Assembly: GCF_014066305.1 (NCBI RefSeq)
Contig: NW_023501040.1
Span: 868,001-932,000 of the forward strand
DNA from: Letharia columbiana
Lineage: Eukaryota > Ascomycota > Lecanoromycetes > Lecanorales > Parmeliaceae
Direction of reading: 5' to 3'
DNA length: 64,000 bases
The notes beneath the pieces are model-generated. The model did not search any database and was not told where the DNA came from. It was given only the letters and a program-made list of their open reading frames with translations. A program made the position numbers and the translations under genes. Positions 32,210 through 46,500 of this stretch are shown one piece after another; position 1 is the stretch's first letter, and every line of letters begins with the position of its first letter.

Positions 32210-35200
32210 TTACTCCTTTGAACCCTCGTTAACAATCATCTCCACCACGACCTGACACCGCTCCCACTCTGGGTGCTGCATGCAAAGCTTCACCGTCCCC
32301 GCCTTGCTGCCCTGAGCCCCACCGCCGCCATCATCAAGCAGTCTTACATCTCTCCCACTAATCATCTGTCTTAGCCTGCCATTGACTGCGTTGCGAACTT
32401 CCACATATCCCCCAGCATGATCCACAAGGATAAGATATATGCTATTAGCGCTAGTACAGAGCGCGGCTTGTTTGGCCTTCCCAACGAACTCCAAAACCAC
32501 TGCGCGAGACACATCGCCATGTTTGTTGACATAAATGCCTACTTCTTCGAAAACCAGCAGGAACTCAGAGTCCGAAAGGCGGAACATTCCGAGGGGTTTC
32601 TGGTCACGGATGCGATGGGCGATGCTGGCGCAGTCGGGAGGTTTGAGATCGGGGACTGATATAGGGAGTTTCTTATCTAAATTCATAACTTCAATACCTT
32701 TAGCAGTACTGATGGCTATGCTGCTATGAAACAGGTTGATGGTGTAAGTCTCGCTACCAATGTAAAACTCGTCGAAGTCGCGGAAGAACTCGACGCTGCC
32801 CTTTTTAATGCCGAATCGGCTTCGCGCAGACGAGGAGGTGGAAGATTTTTGGTAAACTGGCTCAAGTACTTTGAAGATGGACGAAGCACCCTCGCGTTTC
32901 TTGTAGAAGACTAGAGCGCGGTCTTTCTGGCGACCATGGGCGAAGAACCCGACGTCGCGGGTGCCAGACAGTTTTTGAGGGGCGCGTCTGGCAGAGTCGG
33001 AGGCACTGTTCGGAGAAGGGGTGCCGGATGCGGGGCAGACGGTGTCGAGGTGATAGGCTATAAGAGACTTATCCGAGATGAGGAGGAAGAGGGAGAATTC
33101 TTCGAGTACAGCGATTTGGGTTACACGTAGCACGTGGATTGCCTGAGACGTGGATGTTAGCACGGCTATGGGAGATCATCTGGAATGTTGCGACTGCTTA
33201 CTCTTGTCCAGCCTCTGGAGTTGCCGTTATTAGAAATGTAGACTCCGTAGTCTGTGCCCACAGCCACCATCGGATTGCCATAAGGTTGGTTGAATGCTGT
33301 TGCGCAGTTGACTGCGGCCCTGCAAACCGGGTTCGGCCGTGGGCCTGTGTCTTTATACTTCTCCTCCACCTCTCGGATAGCACGGTCTAGTGGTGTACCG
33401 GAGATCACTATAGTCTTGCCCATGCCAGACATGGCGTCGTACGCAAAGGCTGTGTCCGCTACCACTCTCAACCGGAATGGTTCTGCACCTTGCTTGTACA
33501 GCGACGCTGCGTGCCTGGTCTTTGCTTCTATGATCTTATTACACCAGTCTGACCGGTTCTGATGTGTGGGTGCGTAAAGCGTGTACACATCGTCGCGGCC
33601 GAGATGCTTAAATCGGAAGGGAAACATGATTTTCTCATCCTTTGGGCTGTCTATCACAGTTGGGGCGGTCATTGTCCTGCTAGAAGCATTCGTTGCCGTT
33701 GATGCAACAGAAGAGGCTGTGTTTGTATGCACAAGCGCGCCTGGACCAGGTGAAGACATAGATTGTCGGCTTGCTCGGGTTTCCTGAGGAGTGTCTACTC
33801 TGGTGGTAATAGTAGTGACAGTTCCTAAGCCCTTCATTGTAGACTTTATGACTGGGGGATCGTCCTTGCTCTCCAAAACCAGGAGATCCATGGGTATTGG
33901 GTTTTTGGACACATCGTACTTCTCGTACTTCAAACCACCAGCTGCGTCTCGCACAGATACTATCTTCGCCAGAACCAAATAGTGGTCAAATAATATAGCA
34001 TGGGTATCCACCCAGCCGAATTTGTTCTTGCCCATCCTTTGCAAGTCTCCTTGGAAAATAATTTCCCTTCCCAAATGCGTAAGGTTCAATTGCACATTGT
34101 CCATTCCAGGCCGCAATTGCAACTTGCCAGAGAGCTCTGCCAGGCCGACGTTCTTTGTCATCTCTGCAACTCGCGTATCACACTCTAATGTGACTACCTT
34201 GATCTCTTCAATTGCTATCGCGAGATTCGACTTCTCTTCCGAATCTTGCACCGTGTTCTTGTGCACGGTAGAAAGCAGGAGTGTATAACGTTGCAGTCTT
34301 GTGATGGGTGCTTTTAAATAGGTATCCCAGCCAAGTCGTCTGGAACGATCATTTGCTCTCATTTGGTCGAGAAATTGTCGGAAAAGAATGTTACGATCGG
34401 ACTCTTGACGAATCAAATGAGAAGCATTAGGGAAAGCTGCTGCATATTCGATGTACGCGTTCTTGGCTTTCCGGATCCACTCGCGGAAAATATCACTAAA
34501 GCCGACGATCCATGGGCCTTGCTCCTGCTGGCGGTACTTCAACTGGGCAAGAAGATAATCCTCATTAGCTTGTTGTATGGCATCGGCCCTACCGAAGACA
34601 TCCCAAAGGAATTTGTCTTTTCTCTTGGGTGGGAGAATAGGAGGCTGCCATTTGGAAAGCTCGTCTCTGTAAAGTACCCTCAGTACATTCAGCTGGTCCA
34701 TGAAATCGTCCTCTGTCGTCACGATCTCATGTAGATTGTTCTGACGTTCAACCTCTTTCTTATCGACGTTTTCGATGTCTGCTTTCGTGACCTTATAAAA
34801 GGTTGGCCAATCCTCGGCCTTTCGCTGAGGTTCTAGAGCCTGAGTTTGCAAGTTTATTTTCTTCAGTGTCCGCATGCAATGATGAGAATAACATCTCCCT
34901 GGCAACGCCTCCACGTGGACACGAGGGGAGTAGCAACCAGTGCCAGTAAGTTGGAAAAGAACACCGGACATTTCAGCGGTTCCGAATTTGACCCACTCCT
35001 CCTCTTTGAGGAGAGTGCCCGAATCATACATAGACCGCACAACTTTGGCGCCAAGATTCTCCGCGTCGGCTGTGTTCATGGTTGGTACTTTGTGAGTGAA
35101 GAGCGCAACGATGCCCTCAACAATTGCTTGTTCCTTGAGGTCCGCTTCGCCTTCGCTCATCTCTTTGACCCACATTACAACAGAGCTCAAAGCCCACGGC

Positions 35201-37584
35201 TCGGCGCATTTCTTAAAATCAGTTGTGGAGAGTTTCGATGGATTGAACTTACGTCGCTTGCCGGCGGGTATCTCTGGAAGCCCAAGTATCTCTGCGCTTG
35301 GGTTCATTGACGGGTTCCCAGGAGAGTCGATGCCATATACAGATCCTGCGCGGAGCCCCATTTGCTGCTGCTGCCTAAGAATCTTGGCTCGGTCTGCGTC
35401 TGTTTTTGAGCGTATCGGAGGAACTGTCTGAGGTGTGCTGCTATGGCTTATCAAGGATGATGATCTTGGTACAGGCGTACCCTGAGGGGTCAATAACTGG
35501 TTGTACGCGTCAGGAGCTGCAGGGAACGTCGGCCGCCCATATTGGTCATATTGCAGCAGTCTCTCTGGATGCTGGTATGTGCCGGCAGGCATCAGCTGAG
35601 GGACTGTCCGGCCTTGAAATGGCTGCACAGGCGCTGCTGGCAATGGTCGGCTTGGACCTACGCCTGGATGGAAGAACATCTCTGGCATACTATCTCGTGG
35701 AGGGCTTTGGCCACCTGAGTTGTAAGCTCCTTCAGATTCTGCTAATGTTGCTTCGTCGCCATCTTCGAAGCTGAGCCGTCGCGGCATACTCCCTGGTTCC
35801 GAAAGGCCACCAGTACCAGCTCGATCGACTCGTGCTGGGGCAAAAGGATGTATGTATTCTTGGCCAGGGATTGGATAGTCGTACTCGACACCTGACAGGT
35901 CAGAACGCTGTGAAGTCCTGGTTGCGGCGAAAGGTCGACCTTGGTTATCCACCTGGTTTGTATAGCCGTAGCTATCACCATACGGTACCTTGCCTGAAAA
36001 GCCACCCCCATAAGTGTCCATGTCGATATTCACATCGCTATCACTACTAGGCTCGTGATATCTCGAAGATTGCTGCGATTCGCCCGATCTTCTGTACGGA
36101 CCCCGACCACTCTGCCTTCGGGCCTCGTCTGCAGCATCTTGTTCATCTGCCATGTGCATGGCAGCCAGACCTGCCTCTGCTTCGGCATCGCTTCTATCGC
36201 TATATGCATCATAATTTACATATTGGCCTTCAGCTACCTCTCCTATATGGCCATTAGAATGGAGATGCGAAGTGCCATGGTTGAGCTCGGCTTCAGTGGG
36301 CTGGGTGAACAAAGGCTGAGTTGCCTGCGTTTCGTCTATTGATGCATTCGCGGGCGGTCTTGCAACTCTTGGACTTCGTCTCGAGCTATTAGTCGGTGCT
36401 CTTCCCATGACCGCAGCCTCAACTTCCTGCATGAGATCATCATATCCTGGAGTTGCGTCCGAATTTTCATGCGAATCGACGTAGCCATTAGTACCGCTAA
36501 AGTAGTCTGGCTCAGAAACCGCCTCAGACGGAGGACCTGGAAGCGGTCTCGCCTGAGGGTGCCGCCCTATTGTATCGCTTCGCTGCGGCGAATGTTGGGG
36601 TGGGGTCGGTCCAGGTGTTCCTGGTGTGGGTGGTAATGAGTTGTTCAAACCAACAGGCCTGCGATGGATAGCTGGAGATGGGATGCGCGGACTACCGTTC
36701 GATGTGTAGTTCGGTAGAGGAGGTAGTTGATTATGCAAGGAAGGCGGACGAATAGAGATTCTTTCCACTGAACTTCGAGATGCTGAGATTCTTTGCGAGT
36801 AAGATTGCGCCTCGGGCGCTGTGGTAGAATTCGAAGGGAACGCATCTCGACCTGGTGAGAATGGTGGAGGCGGAGGAGCGGGCGGTGTATAGAGTGAACT
36901 CGTAGATTGAGGTTGGGAAGTTGGTAAAGGAGGCAGTGGTTGCTGCCGATACGGTAGCTCTGGGAGAGCATTCGCGTATTGCCATCTTGGGTCTGATCCG
37001 ATCTGGGGGGGAACACGATTGCCATACCGCTGCTCGTGTGGTCTGGGTGGTGGTGGAGGAGGTTGATTGGACGAGTAGGACGAGGATGCCGGGTGAGGTT
37101 GACTTCCGTAATTTGACTGGTACTGGCTGCTAGTTGGCTGATAAGCAGCCGGTACATATGGCTGACAGGCTGTACTGAAAGTGCTGGCCGTAGCACTAGG
37201 AGGCTGTGGACTGTAATGCGGTTGCGGCGCGCCATACTGTTGCGGATTGTACGAAGGCCGGGAGCTCGGTGGGGCAGGAGAGTTATCTTGGTGTTGATAT
37301 CCTCCACCCCCTCCGGTACCGTAGGACGTCGAGCGCGGTGGAAATGACGGACTTTGAGAGGCCCTGTATAGCTCGTCCTGTTGTAACATGGCATTTGGCC
37401 CCGGCCTGTAACCTCTGTTCTGCGCCCTTAAGTCATTTACTTCTTCGGGGAATTTCCCGTCGTCCCCAGGATCAAAGCTCTGTGTTCTCCGCACTGTCGA
37501 ATTCCCCCCAGCCGTTCGTGATGTTGGGGAGCTCTGAAAACGGCTGTGTTGACTTTGGGCTGGTGAGCTATAGGGAAAAGCCAT
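32210..37584 (-). CDS. ROM2: Rho1 guanine nucleotide exchange factor (ROM2/RGF type)
   Basis: Two exons, complement(32210-33142, 33202-37584), encode 1771 aa. The 59-nt intron has GTAAGC, branch GCTAAC and CTCAG, and is phase 0. The first 780 residues are disordered and rich in Pro, Gln, Ser and Tyr. Then come a DEP domain (WALSSVVMWVKEM, about 800), a DH domain from about 950 (HEIVTTEDDFMDQLNVLR; APITRLQRYTLLLSTV), a PH domain from about 1165 (FQGDLQRMGKNKFGWVDTHAILFDHYLVLAK), and a CNH domain from about 1365 to the end (CATAFNQPYGNPMVAVGTDYGVYIS; LFLLISDKSLIAYHLD). This DEP-DH-PH-CNH order is the fungal Rho1 GEF. It loads GTP on Rho1 at the plasma membrane and feeds beta-glucan synthase and the Pkc1 cell-wall-integrity pathway. 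It is longer than yeast Rom2 because of the N-terminal tail. Confidence 0.93.
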
Positions 37585-38512
37585 GGTGGCTCGGCAACAA
37601 CAGACGGTACGCCTGGGCCTATCATAGACCGTGTCTTTTCAGGCTCAAGAGATTAGACACCCAGGACTTGTTTCTCGAAAGCGCAGTCGATGACGCGGGC
37701 TTTGTAGGTGTAGAAGATCGCATGCCAGGATCTGTAAGTTGTTCTCCGCCCTCTGGAACCAGCATGTAAGGTTTTTCCCCTGCTAAAGTTGCCTCCAGGT
37801 GTTCGAATCTCAGCCTAGATTCCTCGGCGACTTCTGTCATGTCAAGACAAACGTACCCAAGATGTTGATTTGTTCGAGGCTGAGGTGACATGAATCTGCT
37901 ACAAGCGGACGGTCGATTACGCTAATTGATCCCTGGGCCCGAGAGGATGTATCCAGTATCAATGCGACTGGCACTGAGACTCTCATAGTCATTAAGAGAC
38001 AGTGTGCTGACGGGGAGCAACAGTTTGCACATTTGATAACCGGAACCGCAAAGCTGGTTTTGGGTCTTAGTAGGTAAGGCTGACGGCAATGCCAAGCAAA
38101 ACACGCCTTCTCCACTGAGGGCCCGACAGTGGTATTCTTTGTTTGCGGAAAAATACTAGAACCATGGCGAACTTTCTCTACACAATTTATGAAATCACCA
38201 ATGTGAACATAACGAGGTCATCTATGAGGCGGCGGCGGTTATGTGCAGTTTCCATGTCAGTCACCTGAATTCAATGGATTGTGCAAGTGTCATGAACACT
38301 ATATGTATTCATTAGCTATCGCTAATGGAGTACTGCACTCGGTACATGCAGAATGCAAATGCAAAGGCAAGTCCCCAATACTCCGTGCCTTCCTCTTCAA
38401 GCCCAAGATTGTGCAGATCCATATCAATACAAAAGAAACGGCCGCACTGTTGCTCCTCTCATCCGCGTCGATCCAAAGACCTTTTCGGCGAGGCGAATAT
38501 TGAAGTCGTCGC
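37585..38512. other. intergenic, ROM2 promoter with possible upstream ORF
   Basis: 930 bp between the ROM2 start and the 3' end of the protease gene. A minus-strand ORF (37622-37891, starting within MTEVAEESRLRFEHLEATL) ends shortly before the ROM2 start. It could be an upstream ORF or a random frame; no domain is seen. Confidence 0.4.
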
Positions 38513-40109
38513 TTACTTCAGCTCATCGAAGAATTGCTCGACGTTTTCAAGTTCAGACTTGAGAAAGTCTTTGACCTTCTGCGCAGCGGCCTTCTCAGGC
38601 GTGTGCTTTGTTCCAAAGATTTCGGAGATATTGGACGAACCACCTCCGTTCCACGCAAGAATCTAGAGAGTGTGTCAGCGGAATCTTGACAGTACAGTTT
38701 GGTATGAGCGCTGAGCGCTTACGTTCTTGGTATTGCTAGGGACGTCAGTGAGACTGCCCACAGTGGCAACAGAGATCAAGCTCTGCTTGAGCTGCTTTGG
38801 GGTGATGTCTGCAACAGCAAACGCAGAGTCCTTTGAAGGCTGAAGAGACAACAAGTAGGCCAAGAGACCGGCAATATGTGGGGAAGCCATCGAAGTACCA
38901 GATATGGTATTGGTGGCATACTTGCTGCCAACCCAAGTAGAGAGAATGTTGAGGCCGGGGGCAAAGATGTCGTTACACTTTCCGTAGTTGGAGAAGTAGG
39001 CTCGCTCGTCAGCAAGGGTGGATGCGCCCACAGTGACGGCTTTCTCGGCGGCAGCGGGTGAGTAATTGCAGGAGTCGGCGTTATCGTTTCCAGCGGCAAC
39101 AGCGAAGTGGATACCAGCGTCGACTGCTGCATTGACGGAAAGATCTAAGGCGGGGGATTTCCCTCCGCCGAGACTCATATTTGCGGCGCTACCCTTGAAT
39201 CCTTTCTTTCCTTTGCCCTTCTTTGCGGCCTCGACCTTATCTTGATGGCTGAGAGCAGCCCATTCAACGCCCTTGACAACGTCGGACATGGTTCCGGAGC
39301 CGTTGGATTTCAAGACCTTGACAGCGTAGATGTTGGCTTTCTTAGCAACACCGAACTTCTTACCAGCAATTGTGCCGGAGCAGTGAGTGCCGTGACCGTT
39401 GCCATCCACATCTTCGTCTCCAGGAGGGATAGTCTTGCCCCACGTCGCACGGCCCTCGAAGTCGACGTGATCGACGTTGGTTCCAGTGTCAATGACATAG
39501 ACATCCACGCCTTCACCACCATCTTCCGAGTAAAGGTATTTATTGAAGGTACCGAAACTTAAGCTGTTACGGTGAGATATTCTGGCCAATCCCCAAGGTG
39601 CATTCTTTTGCGTCTCAGCACCCATGGTGTGGACCTCAGAATCTCTCTCGATGAAGGCGACCTGTCTCATGACCAGGGATCAGTAAGGTCACGTGCGGGT
39701 AGATAGGAGATAAGAAATGATCCAGGTGTTTACTGACATCTGGGTGCCTGCGGACTTGCTCGATAACGCTCTCGTCGAAGTGTCCAGAGTATCCAAGGAG
39801 ACCTCCGGCAATGTTGTAAGTGTGCTTGAGTCCACCGAAGGTAGTGAAAGGCAACTGGGACCGTTTGAGGAGATCCCTCTTAGAGGTCTCGACCTGGAGG
39901 TGCTGATCTTGAACCCAGTCGTGATGTGCTGATGCTGATGAATGCGAGAGACCGTCTTTGAATACAACGATATATGAATCTGGGATCGCTTGAGACTGTG
40001 TAGATGAGAGGATGGGAGCGGCTTCGGTGTGGATGGAGTCAATAAGGACTGGAGACGCCGATGCCAATAAAGGCAGCAGCAGCAGCGACAAAGTTGAATA
40101 CCCCTTCAT
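38513..40109 (-). CDS. prb1: vacuolar subtilisin-like serine protease (PrB1/cerevisin type)
   Basis: Three exons, complement(38513-38662, 38723-39661, 39738-40109), encode 486 aa. Introns are 60 and 76 nt with GTAAGC/TAG and GTCAGT/CAG ends, both phase 0. Order: signal peptide (about 1-18); inhibitor I9 propeptide from PDSYIVVFKDG to about 130; peptidase S8 domain with Asp182 in VYVIDTG, His214 in GNGHGTHCSG, the oxyanion Asn region HFAVAAGNDN, and Ser in SGTSMASPHIAG; then a short helical tail. Length and layout match vacuolar proteinase B of filamentous ascomycetes, which degrades proteins in the vacuole and acts in autophagy. Orthologues are known airborne allergens. The gene is divergent from the BEACH gene, with 425 bp between starts. 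Confidence 0.93.
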
Positions 40110-40534
40110 GGTAGGAAAGTTATATTTGAGGTGATCAGAATTCGGTATGTCAATGAATGATGATGGTGGTTGAGTTTATGGAAGGTAAGTACTCGCAAGA
40201 CGAAGAGGGCTGGGGAAGATAAGAAGAGTTTCGAGGTTGGATCACGAGATGACGAGATCCCAGGCAACGCTTCCGGCGTTTCTAGCTCCGGGCTCCGGGC
40301 TCTTAGCGCCTTGGCGACGTCTGCAGCTGTGCGTTTCAACACCGGACCTGCAGCTACTTTAAGATACCATGACCTTCATGATTGCACTGGTAGTGGTGGA
40401 GTTGATATACTAATAGGAGATTCACAACAACTGACAAGCGCAACAAAAATTTTCCGGTTAGTGGCTTGGATTTCTGCCTCTCATGATCTGCGTATGAAAG
40501 CACACGACTCTGGCACGAGACACTGCCCTGCAAC
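40110..40534. promoter_or_regulatory. divergent promoter region prb1 / BEACH gene
   Basis: 425 bp separate two start codons pointing away from each other, so both promoters must lie here. No clear TATA element is seen. The long plus-strand frame (40170-40589) across it has no recognisable domain. Confidence 0.5.
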
Positions 40535-43500
40535 TTGCCCACATGCAGGAAGTCCAGGGGCAAGGAGCCACATGATGATGGCACCCTGAACAAATGGATC
40601 CTTCGAAAGGCGTTCATGATGACACCTGCAGTCCCCAGAAGCCGGGCTTCAACGCTCCAAGGTGCCGAAGGAGGAGGGACCGAGCTCCAGAGCCAGCTTG
40701 AGCTGATGACACAGAACACATTGGACTCGAGGGAAAGAGATATCGGGGATGAGTGCCAGACGAAGTTGGAGACCGCGCATCGTATTCGTCAAGCACTTCT
40801 AGAAAACCCTGGCCATGTGAGAGACGACTTTAGGCGTATGAACGGCTTTCAGTCTGTTATCGCAGTTGTTGGTGATATATCAATGAGCTACAAGTACCAC
40901 CAGGGTATAGAACCGGGACAGCTCTCGGCAACTCTCAACCTCTTGCAGACTATCCTCAGTATACTCGCAGCTGCATTGCAAGACCACAAGGGCAATCAGA
41001 AGTACTTTCGTCTTCGCATTGACGGTGGTGGATGGCCGACCTTAAAGAAGCTTCTCTACCCGTCGCTTCTGAAAGAGAGCAAGGAAGGCATGACGATCCT
41101 TGCAGATCGAGTATTCGGGTGTCTTCTGGGCTGCGCGCTGGACGACGAATCAATGACCAGCTTCTATTGTAATCTGAGCCGACAAACGATGAGCATTGGC
41201 AGCGCTAGTGACCGGACCCCAGATGTAGATCCTGCGAACAAGGGAGATCGAGTAACGGAGCAAGATGCTTTGGATCGCGCATTTCTGAAGCAACAGATCA
41301 GTGAGCTGACCATTGTACACAATCCAGATGCGATCTTGATCATGTTTGAGCTCTGGAAAGATCTTGAAGATCAAACCCATCAAGACAAAAGCGCCCTAGA
41401 GACTGGTGCTGTCTCCTTGGGAGTGCTCAGTAGCATCAATCACTTGGCCGCTTTGAATACCGCGAATCTGACTGCACTCCATGGTACAGGTCTACTAAGC
41501 ATAGTCCTCTCGGCCCTACTTGGTCTATCGTCAATGGGCCATTCCTCTGTTCCTCAACTTCGCCTACTAGCTACTGCTCTCCTCAGTCTGGGCATTGGCA
41601 ATCTAAACGATGCCCATTTCCTATACCGGCATGCATGCTCGTCACCGCTCATTGCAGACCTCCTCCTATTGTCCCTAAAAGCTTCTCGTTCGCCTTCCTA
41701 TGTACACTTTGATTTGTCCCTGCATGGTTATGCTTCGATAGAGTTGCCAGGCATTGGACGGACGTTCCCTCCGGCCTCGACAAGCGCCGGCTATAGTTTA
41801 TCGCTCTGGTTCCAAATAATCCATTTCGATCATGCTTCGCACACAACGATCTTTGGAGCATTTGATGCAAGTCAGACGTGCTTCGTACTTGTCTACTTAG
41901 AAAAAGACACGCACAACTTGATCTTCCAAACATCTGTCACATCCCCCAGACCTAGTGTGCGCTTCAAATCAATTGTCTTCAAAGAGCGACGTTGGTATCA
42001 TATTGTCATTGCACATCGACGTGCCAAAGGCACATCTTCTTCCAGGGCTTCCCTCTTCATTAATGGCGAGTTCGTTGAGCAAGTCAAGTCACAATATCCT
42101 GAAACACCCCCATCCGTCAATAGTGGCAACGAAGCTATTAGGTCTCCCTCTTCAAATCGAAATAATAACGCGATCCAAGCATTCCTCGGGACGCCGCAGG
42201 ACCTCGCCTCTCGTCTGGGCAAAGGACTAATTTCCACACAATGGCGGCTGGCGTCTGCAAATCTTTTTGCTGATGTGCTCAGTGACGATCTCATCGCTGT
42301 GTATTATGAACTTGGACCACGATACAATGGTAACTACCAGGATTGCCTTGGGTCTTTCCAGACTTATCGGGCTTCCGCTGTATTAAATCTGCGGAACGAG
42401 AGCCTCCATCCTGGCAGGGAAGAGAGATCAGATATCATCTCCGCAATAAGGTCCAAGGCTGGTATGCTTCTTCCAGAATCGAAGATCCTTCTCAACATTT
42501 CGGCGTCAATGGTGCTGGATGACAATGACCAGAACAACATTGACGAAACTCGGCTCATGAAGTATGTTTCGAAGACAGCCGGGAAGAATCTTCGTAATGT
42601 TACACGAGGTGGGCGCAATGCTCTGGCGATCAATGGAGCTATCCCGTCCGTGAACGAGGCCTTGCTCCATTCGTCTGGCTTCGCGGTACTCACCGGCGAT
42701 CCCACAATAGTTGTGCCACAGTCCCTGGATGACGCTGCATGGCGAATCGGAGGATGTGCTGCTGTCGGTCTAGCTCTCCTTGAATCGGCCATTGCTTCTA
42801 ATGACGTGGTCAGAGCCTTGAACATCCTTTTCGAAAACGTACAAGAGAATTGGCGTAACAGCGAAGCTATGGAACGAGAGAACGGTTTCGGGGTTCTGTC
42901 AGCTTTGCTCACGACCAAATTATGCCAAGGACAGTCCAATGTCGCTACAGGGCTAGAATCGCCCAGAGGTCTATCGAAAATTCAGCAGAGTGTTCCCAAT
43001 CTGTCCTTGACTGTCCTTGCAGAGATACTGAAATTCGTTGGCTATCGGATAGATAAGCCCGAAGACTCGGTGATTAACAATCCATTAGCGTATCGTATTC
43101 TGCTTGTCGACATGGACTTCTGGCGCAGTGCAGAATCTGCCGTGCAGAAACTTTACTATGAGCAATTCACAGTGTTTGGACTACACAGCAAGTTCCATCT
43201 ATTCAACAACAAGCGCTTGCTGAGAATGCGTAGGCTTCTGTCTCCATACCATAATACTTGCGGCTTACTGACCTGCTTCCCTAGGCATCATGAAGAAGTG
43301 GCTAGACGCTCTCAAAGGCGAAACGTTCACTATAGAGACATTCGGATACTTCCTTGAAGCCTTCAAATCTTTTCTCACCAGAAACCCCTCCGCGGACTCA
43401 ATGCGTTCTCTGGCATTGTACATCACTTATGCTATCCACAAGCCGAGGCAAACAGAATCGTATACAGCGCGAGGCAAGAATATCAAATTGAACACGAATG

Positions 43501-46500
43501 TCTCATCTCGAAGACAAACAATATCGAACGCTTCCCCACGTTCAATAAAGCAGCAGAATGAAATCGTTCATCTTAGTCAATTACAGATTGCGTTGAAGAT
43601 GCTGGAGCTTTATGCAGATATGTTGTGTCACAAAGATGAAGCTGCCAATATCAAAAAATTCGCCAGGACTGTGACGAACAAGGTGAACACTACTCCCGCA
43701 ATTGTTTCAACTTCTGCTTACGCTTGCCAGTGGCTTCTTCATCTTCTCGCTGACGACGAATCAACGGTAGTTGTGTTGTCAGCTAAAATACTGGCTCGTC
43801 TTCTCGTGATTAATGGACCCAGCTATGTGCAGAAGTTTGTCGACAAAACCGGAGGTATCGTAATTATGCAACATAGATTCAGGCGCTGGTGGAGCGTTCC
43901 GGCCATATGGCCGATCTGCTTTGCTGTCTTCTTCGGCCTAGATCCTGCAAATATCGAATTTTCCAAGACGTTTGACATGTTCAGTCTACTAGAAACATTT
44001 GCGCCTGACGGCCTAGCCCCTGTCGTCAATCCAGCAATGCTGCCGGTAATTACTGCCATGCTCGAGCAAGGTCTCAAGACTGTAACTAGGGAGCAATTGG
44101 ACCCCGACTCGCCATTGACAGAGAAGAGCAATGGGCAAATGCCGACTTTTGCAAAAAGTCCAGCGACACCTACGCACGCAAGGCAGCGATCTATGACACT
44201 GAGCATTGAGCCATCAACCTCAAGTAGGCGCTTCAGACCTTTAACATCGCTCTTGGGAAGCTACTAACATCGGACAGCTACTGGTGAATTTTCAGTCCAC
44301 AATCTGGCAGAGTCCGCGTCTACGTTACGAACCGTCATTAGATTCCTCGCCGACATCCACACAAAATCACAAGCTTTTCGAGACTTCACAGTTAGATCCC
44401 CCTACGTACAAGAGCTGTTCTTCGTGCTCTTTCCAATCGTAGTCAGCGCCAACACTGTCAGCCCAGAAATGGAACTACATTCCCGGGACTCTGCACTGAC
44501 TTTCAACGGCAACGACGTGATCATGAGACCTTTGTCTGCAAACTCAATGAAAGGAGTCCCAGTGGTAAGGACTGCTACAGTGGAACCTTCCCAGAGGCTC
44601 AAACCCTTAAGGAATCAAGCACCCAAAAGAATGTCATCGTATATCCTTGTGACATCAGACCTGTCAAATCCGGGACCCTCAGCTTCCAAGCTACAACCAG
44701 TGATTTCGCCTAGCAGATTCAAGCCTGTGTCAAACCTCAGTAGCTCAATCGTAGAAGAGCTCTTGGAGTTGACGATCGCTGTCTTTTCCGATCAGATATT
44801 CACAAGGAAGGACTTCCCAGGGCTGGGACTATTCATGAGAGTGCCGCCAGGATTCCAGGAACACCAGGCCTACTTCGAAACATTTATCCTTCGTAACACC
44901 CTGTCACATTTAGGGAATACGATCAAATTGAGTCAGAAGCTCCTTTGGGAACCACGAGTTCTCACGAACATAGCGCGTTTCGCTGCACATCTGGGAGAAG
45001 CTATCTACGAAGGCTGGTTCATCAGCGGTGCGGAAGATACCCTGGACTTCTTGGCCAACATCTTAGAGTATCTCCAGCTTCCAAACATCTCCTCAATCAA
45101 GGCCATCAGACTGTGCAGTCAGATCATCACCAATATCAGAACCGTTCTGCTACGAGTAGTGCTTCTCCGGCTGTCCGAATTAGATGACGTGGCATCGAGC
45201 AATGTCACTGTTTCATTCTTAAACAAGCTTGCCTATTGGCAGACAGTTTTGATACCAGCAGAAGATCCGCAGGATGGCTTCCTCAAGTTGCTATGCTATT
45301 TGGTCTACAATAGATTAATTGGTACCAATAACCATGTGCGTATGGCAGCTGCGAATCTATGGCGGATGCTGCTCGTTCAGAAAAATGGTCAGATCTCTGC
45401 AATCTTCCAACAGGCAAGCGCTGTGGGTAGCGACGCACTCACAAGAGGGTTCGAAAAGATCATGGAGCTTGACAATGAAACATTCCTTGGCTGGGTGGAC
45501 GATCATCGCGAGGGTCTAGACAACGCCTTATTTGCCGCGTTGTCAAAGTCGTGGGAATCTTTCGTTGGCGAGGAGAATCGCAGGACTGAGGACACAGCGA
45601 GGGCAAGAGTCAGCAAGAGGAGGGAGAAACTGAAGCTTTGGGCATCAGAAAATGCTTCAACCGATGAGATTCTCAGACATCACGAGACGGGAACCGATCA
45701 CTGGCGATCGAACATCTACGCTGCGGAGCATCTCAAGCGACAACGTGCTCTGCAAGACCAGCAAGACAGCCAAGTATTCAATGCAGCGATATGGGCAAAG
45801 ATGAACCTGGAGCTTCGCCGACCTTGCGGTGTCTTCGATAGTATGATCAGTCCAAAATGGCAGCTTGATCAAACAGAAGGGCGGAACAGGATGAGGATGC
45901 GCTTCATTACTGACAAAGACGCCCATTTGCACGATTATCAACCGAAGCGGAGTCGGTCTCAGGGGTCTACAAAGCGCCGGCGCAGCAGTGTTGCCAGAAC
46001 CCAGGCACTGGTCAGAGACATTCCTCCGTTGCCAAATCAATCGCACACCCTATCGAATGCACTCGACGCACAGACTGGCCTAATACACAACGCTGAGACT
46101 CCCGCCAAACCATCAGACGACCAAGAGAATGAAGTGGACGCCGATGATGGTTTTGAAATGGTAGATGATCCGCGAGATGGGTCGGAAGATTATGAGGATA
46201 AGAACCGGAAGGTCATGCGCAGTCTTCAGCGAGGCGATCAAGTCGAACAGGTTCACAACGTATCCAGGATCGTTGGACTGGAGGCAGTGGAGGGCCTCCT
46301 CATCCTTGGAAAAGGACACCTGTACCTGCTTGATAATCTTTTCCAACGTTCCGATGGCGAGGTAGTGAATGTCTGGCAGGCTCCCCGGGAAGAACGTGAT
46401 GCATACGTGCAAATGATATCAGGACGAGAGGCTGGTGATGGCCCTACGCCATCTATGAAGACAGACTACGAAACGCGAAGCTGGCGCTGGGAGGATGTTC

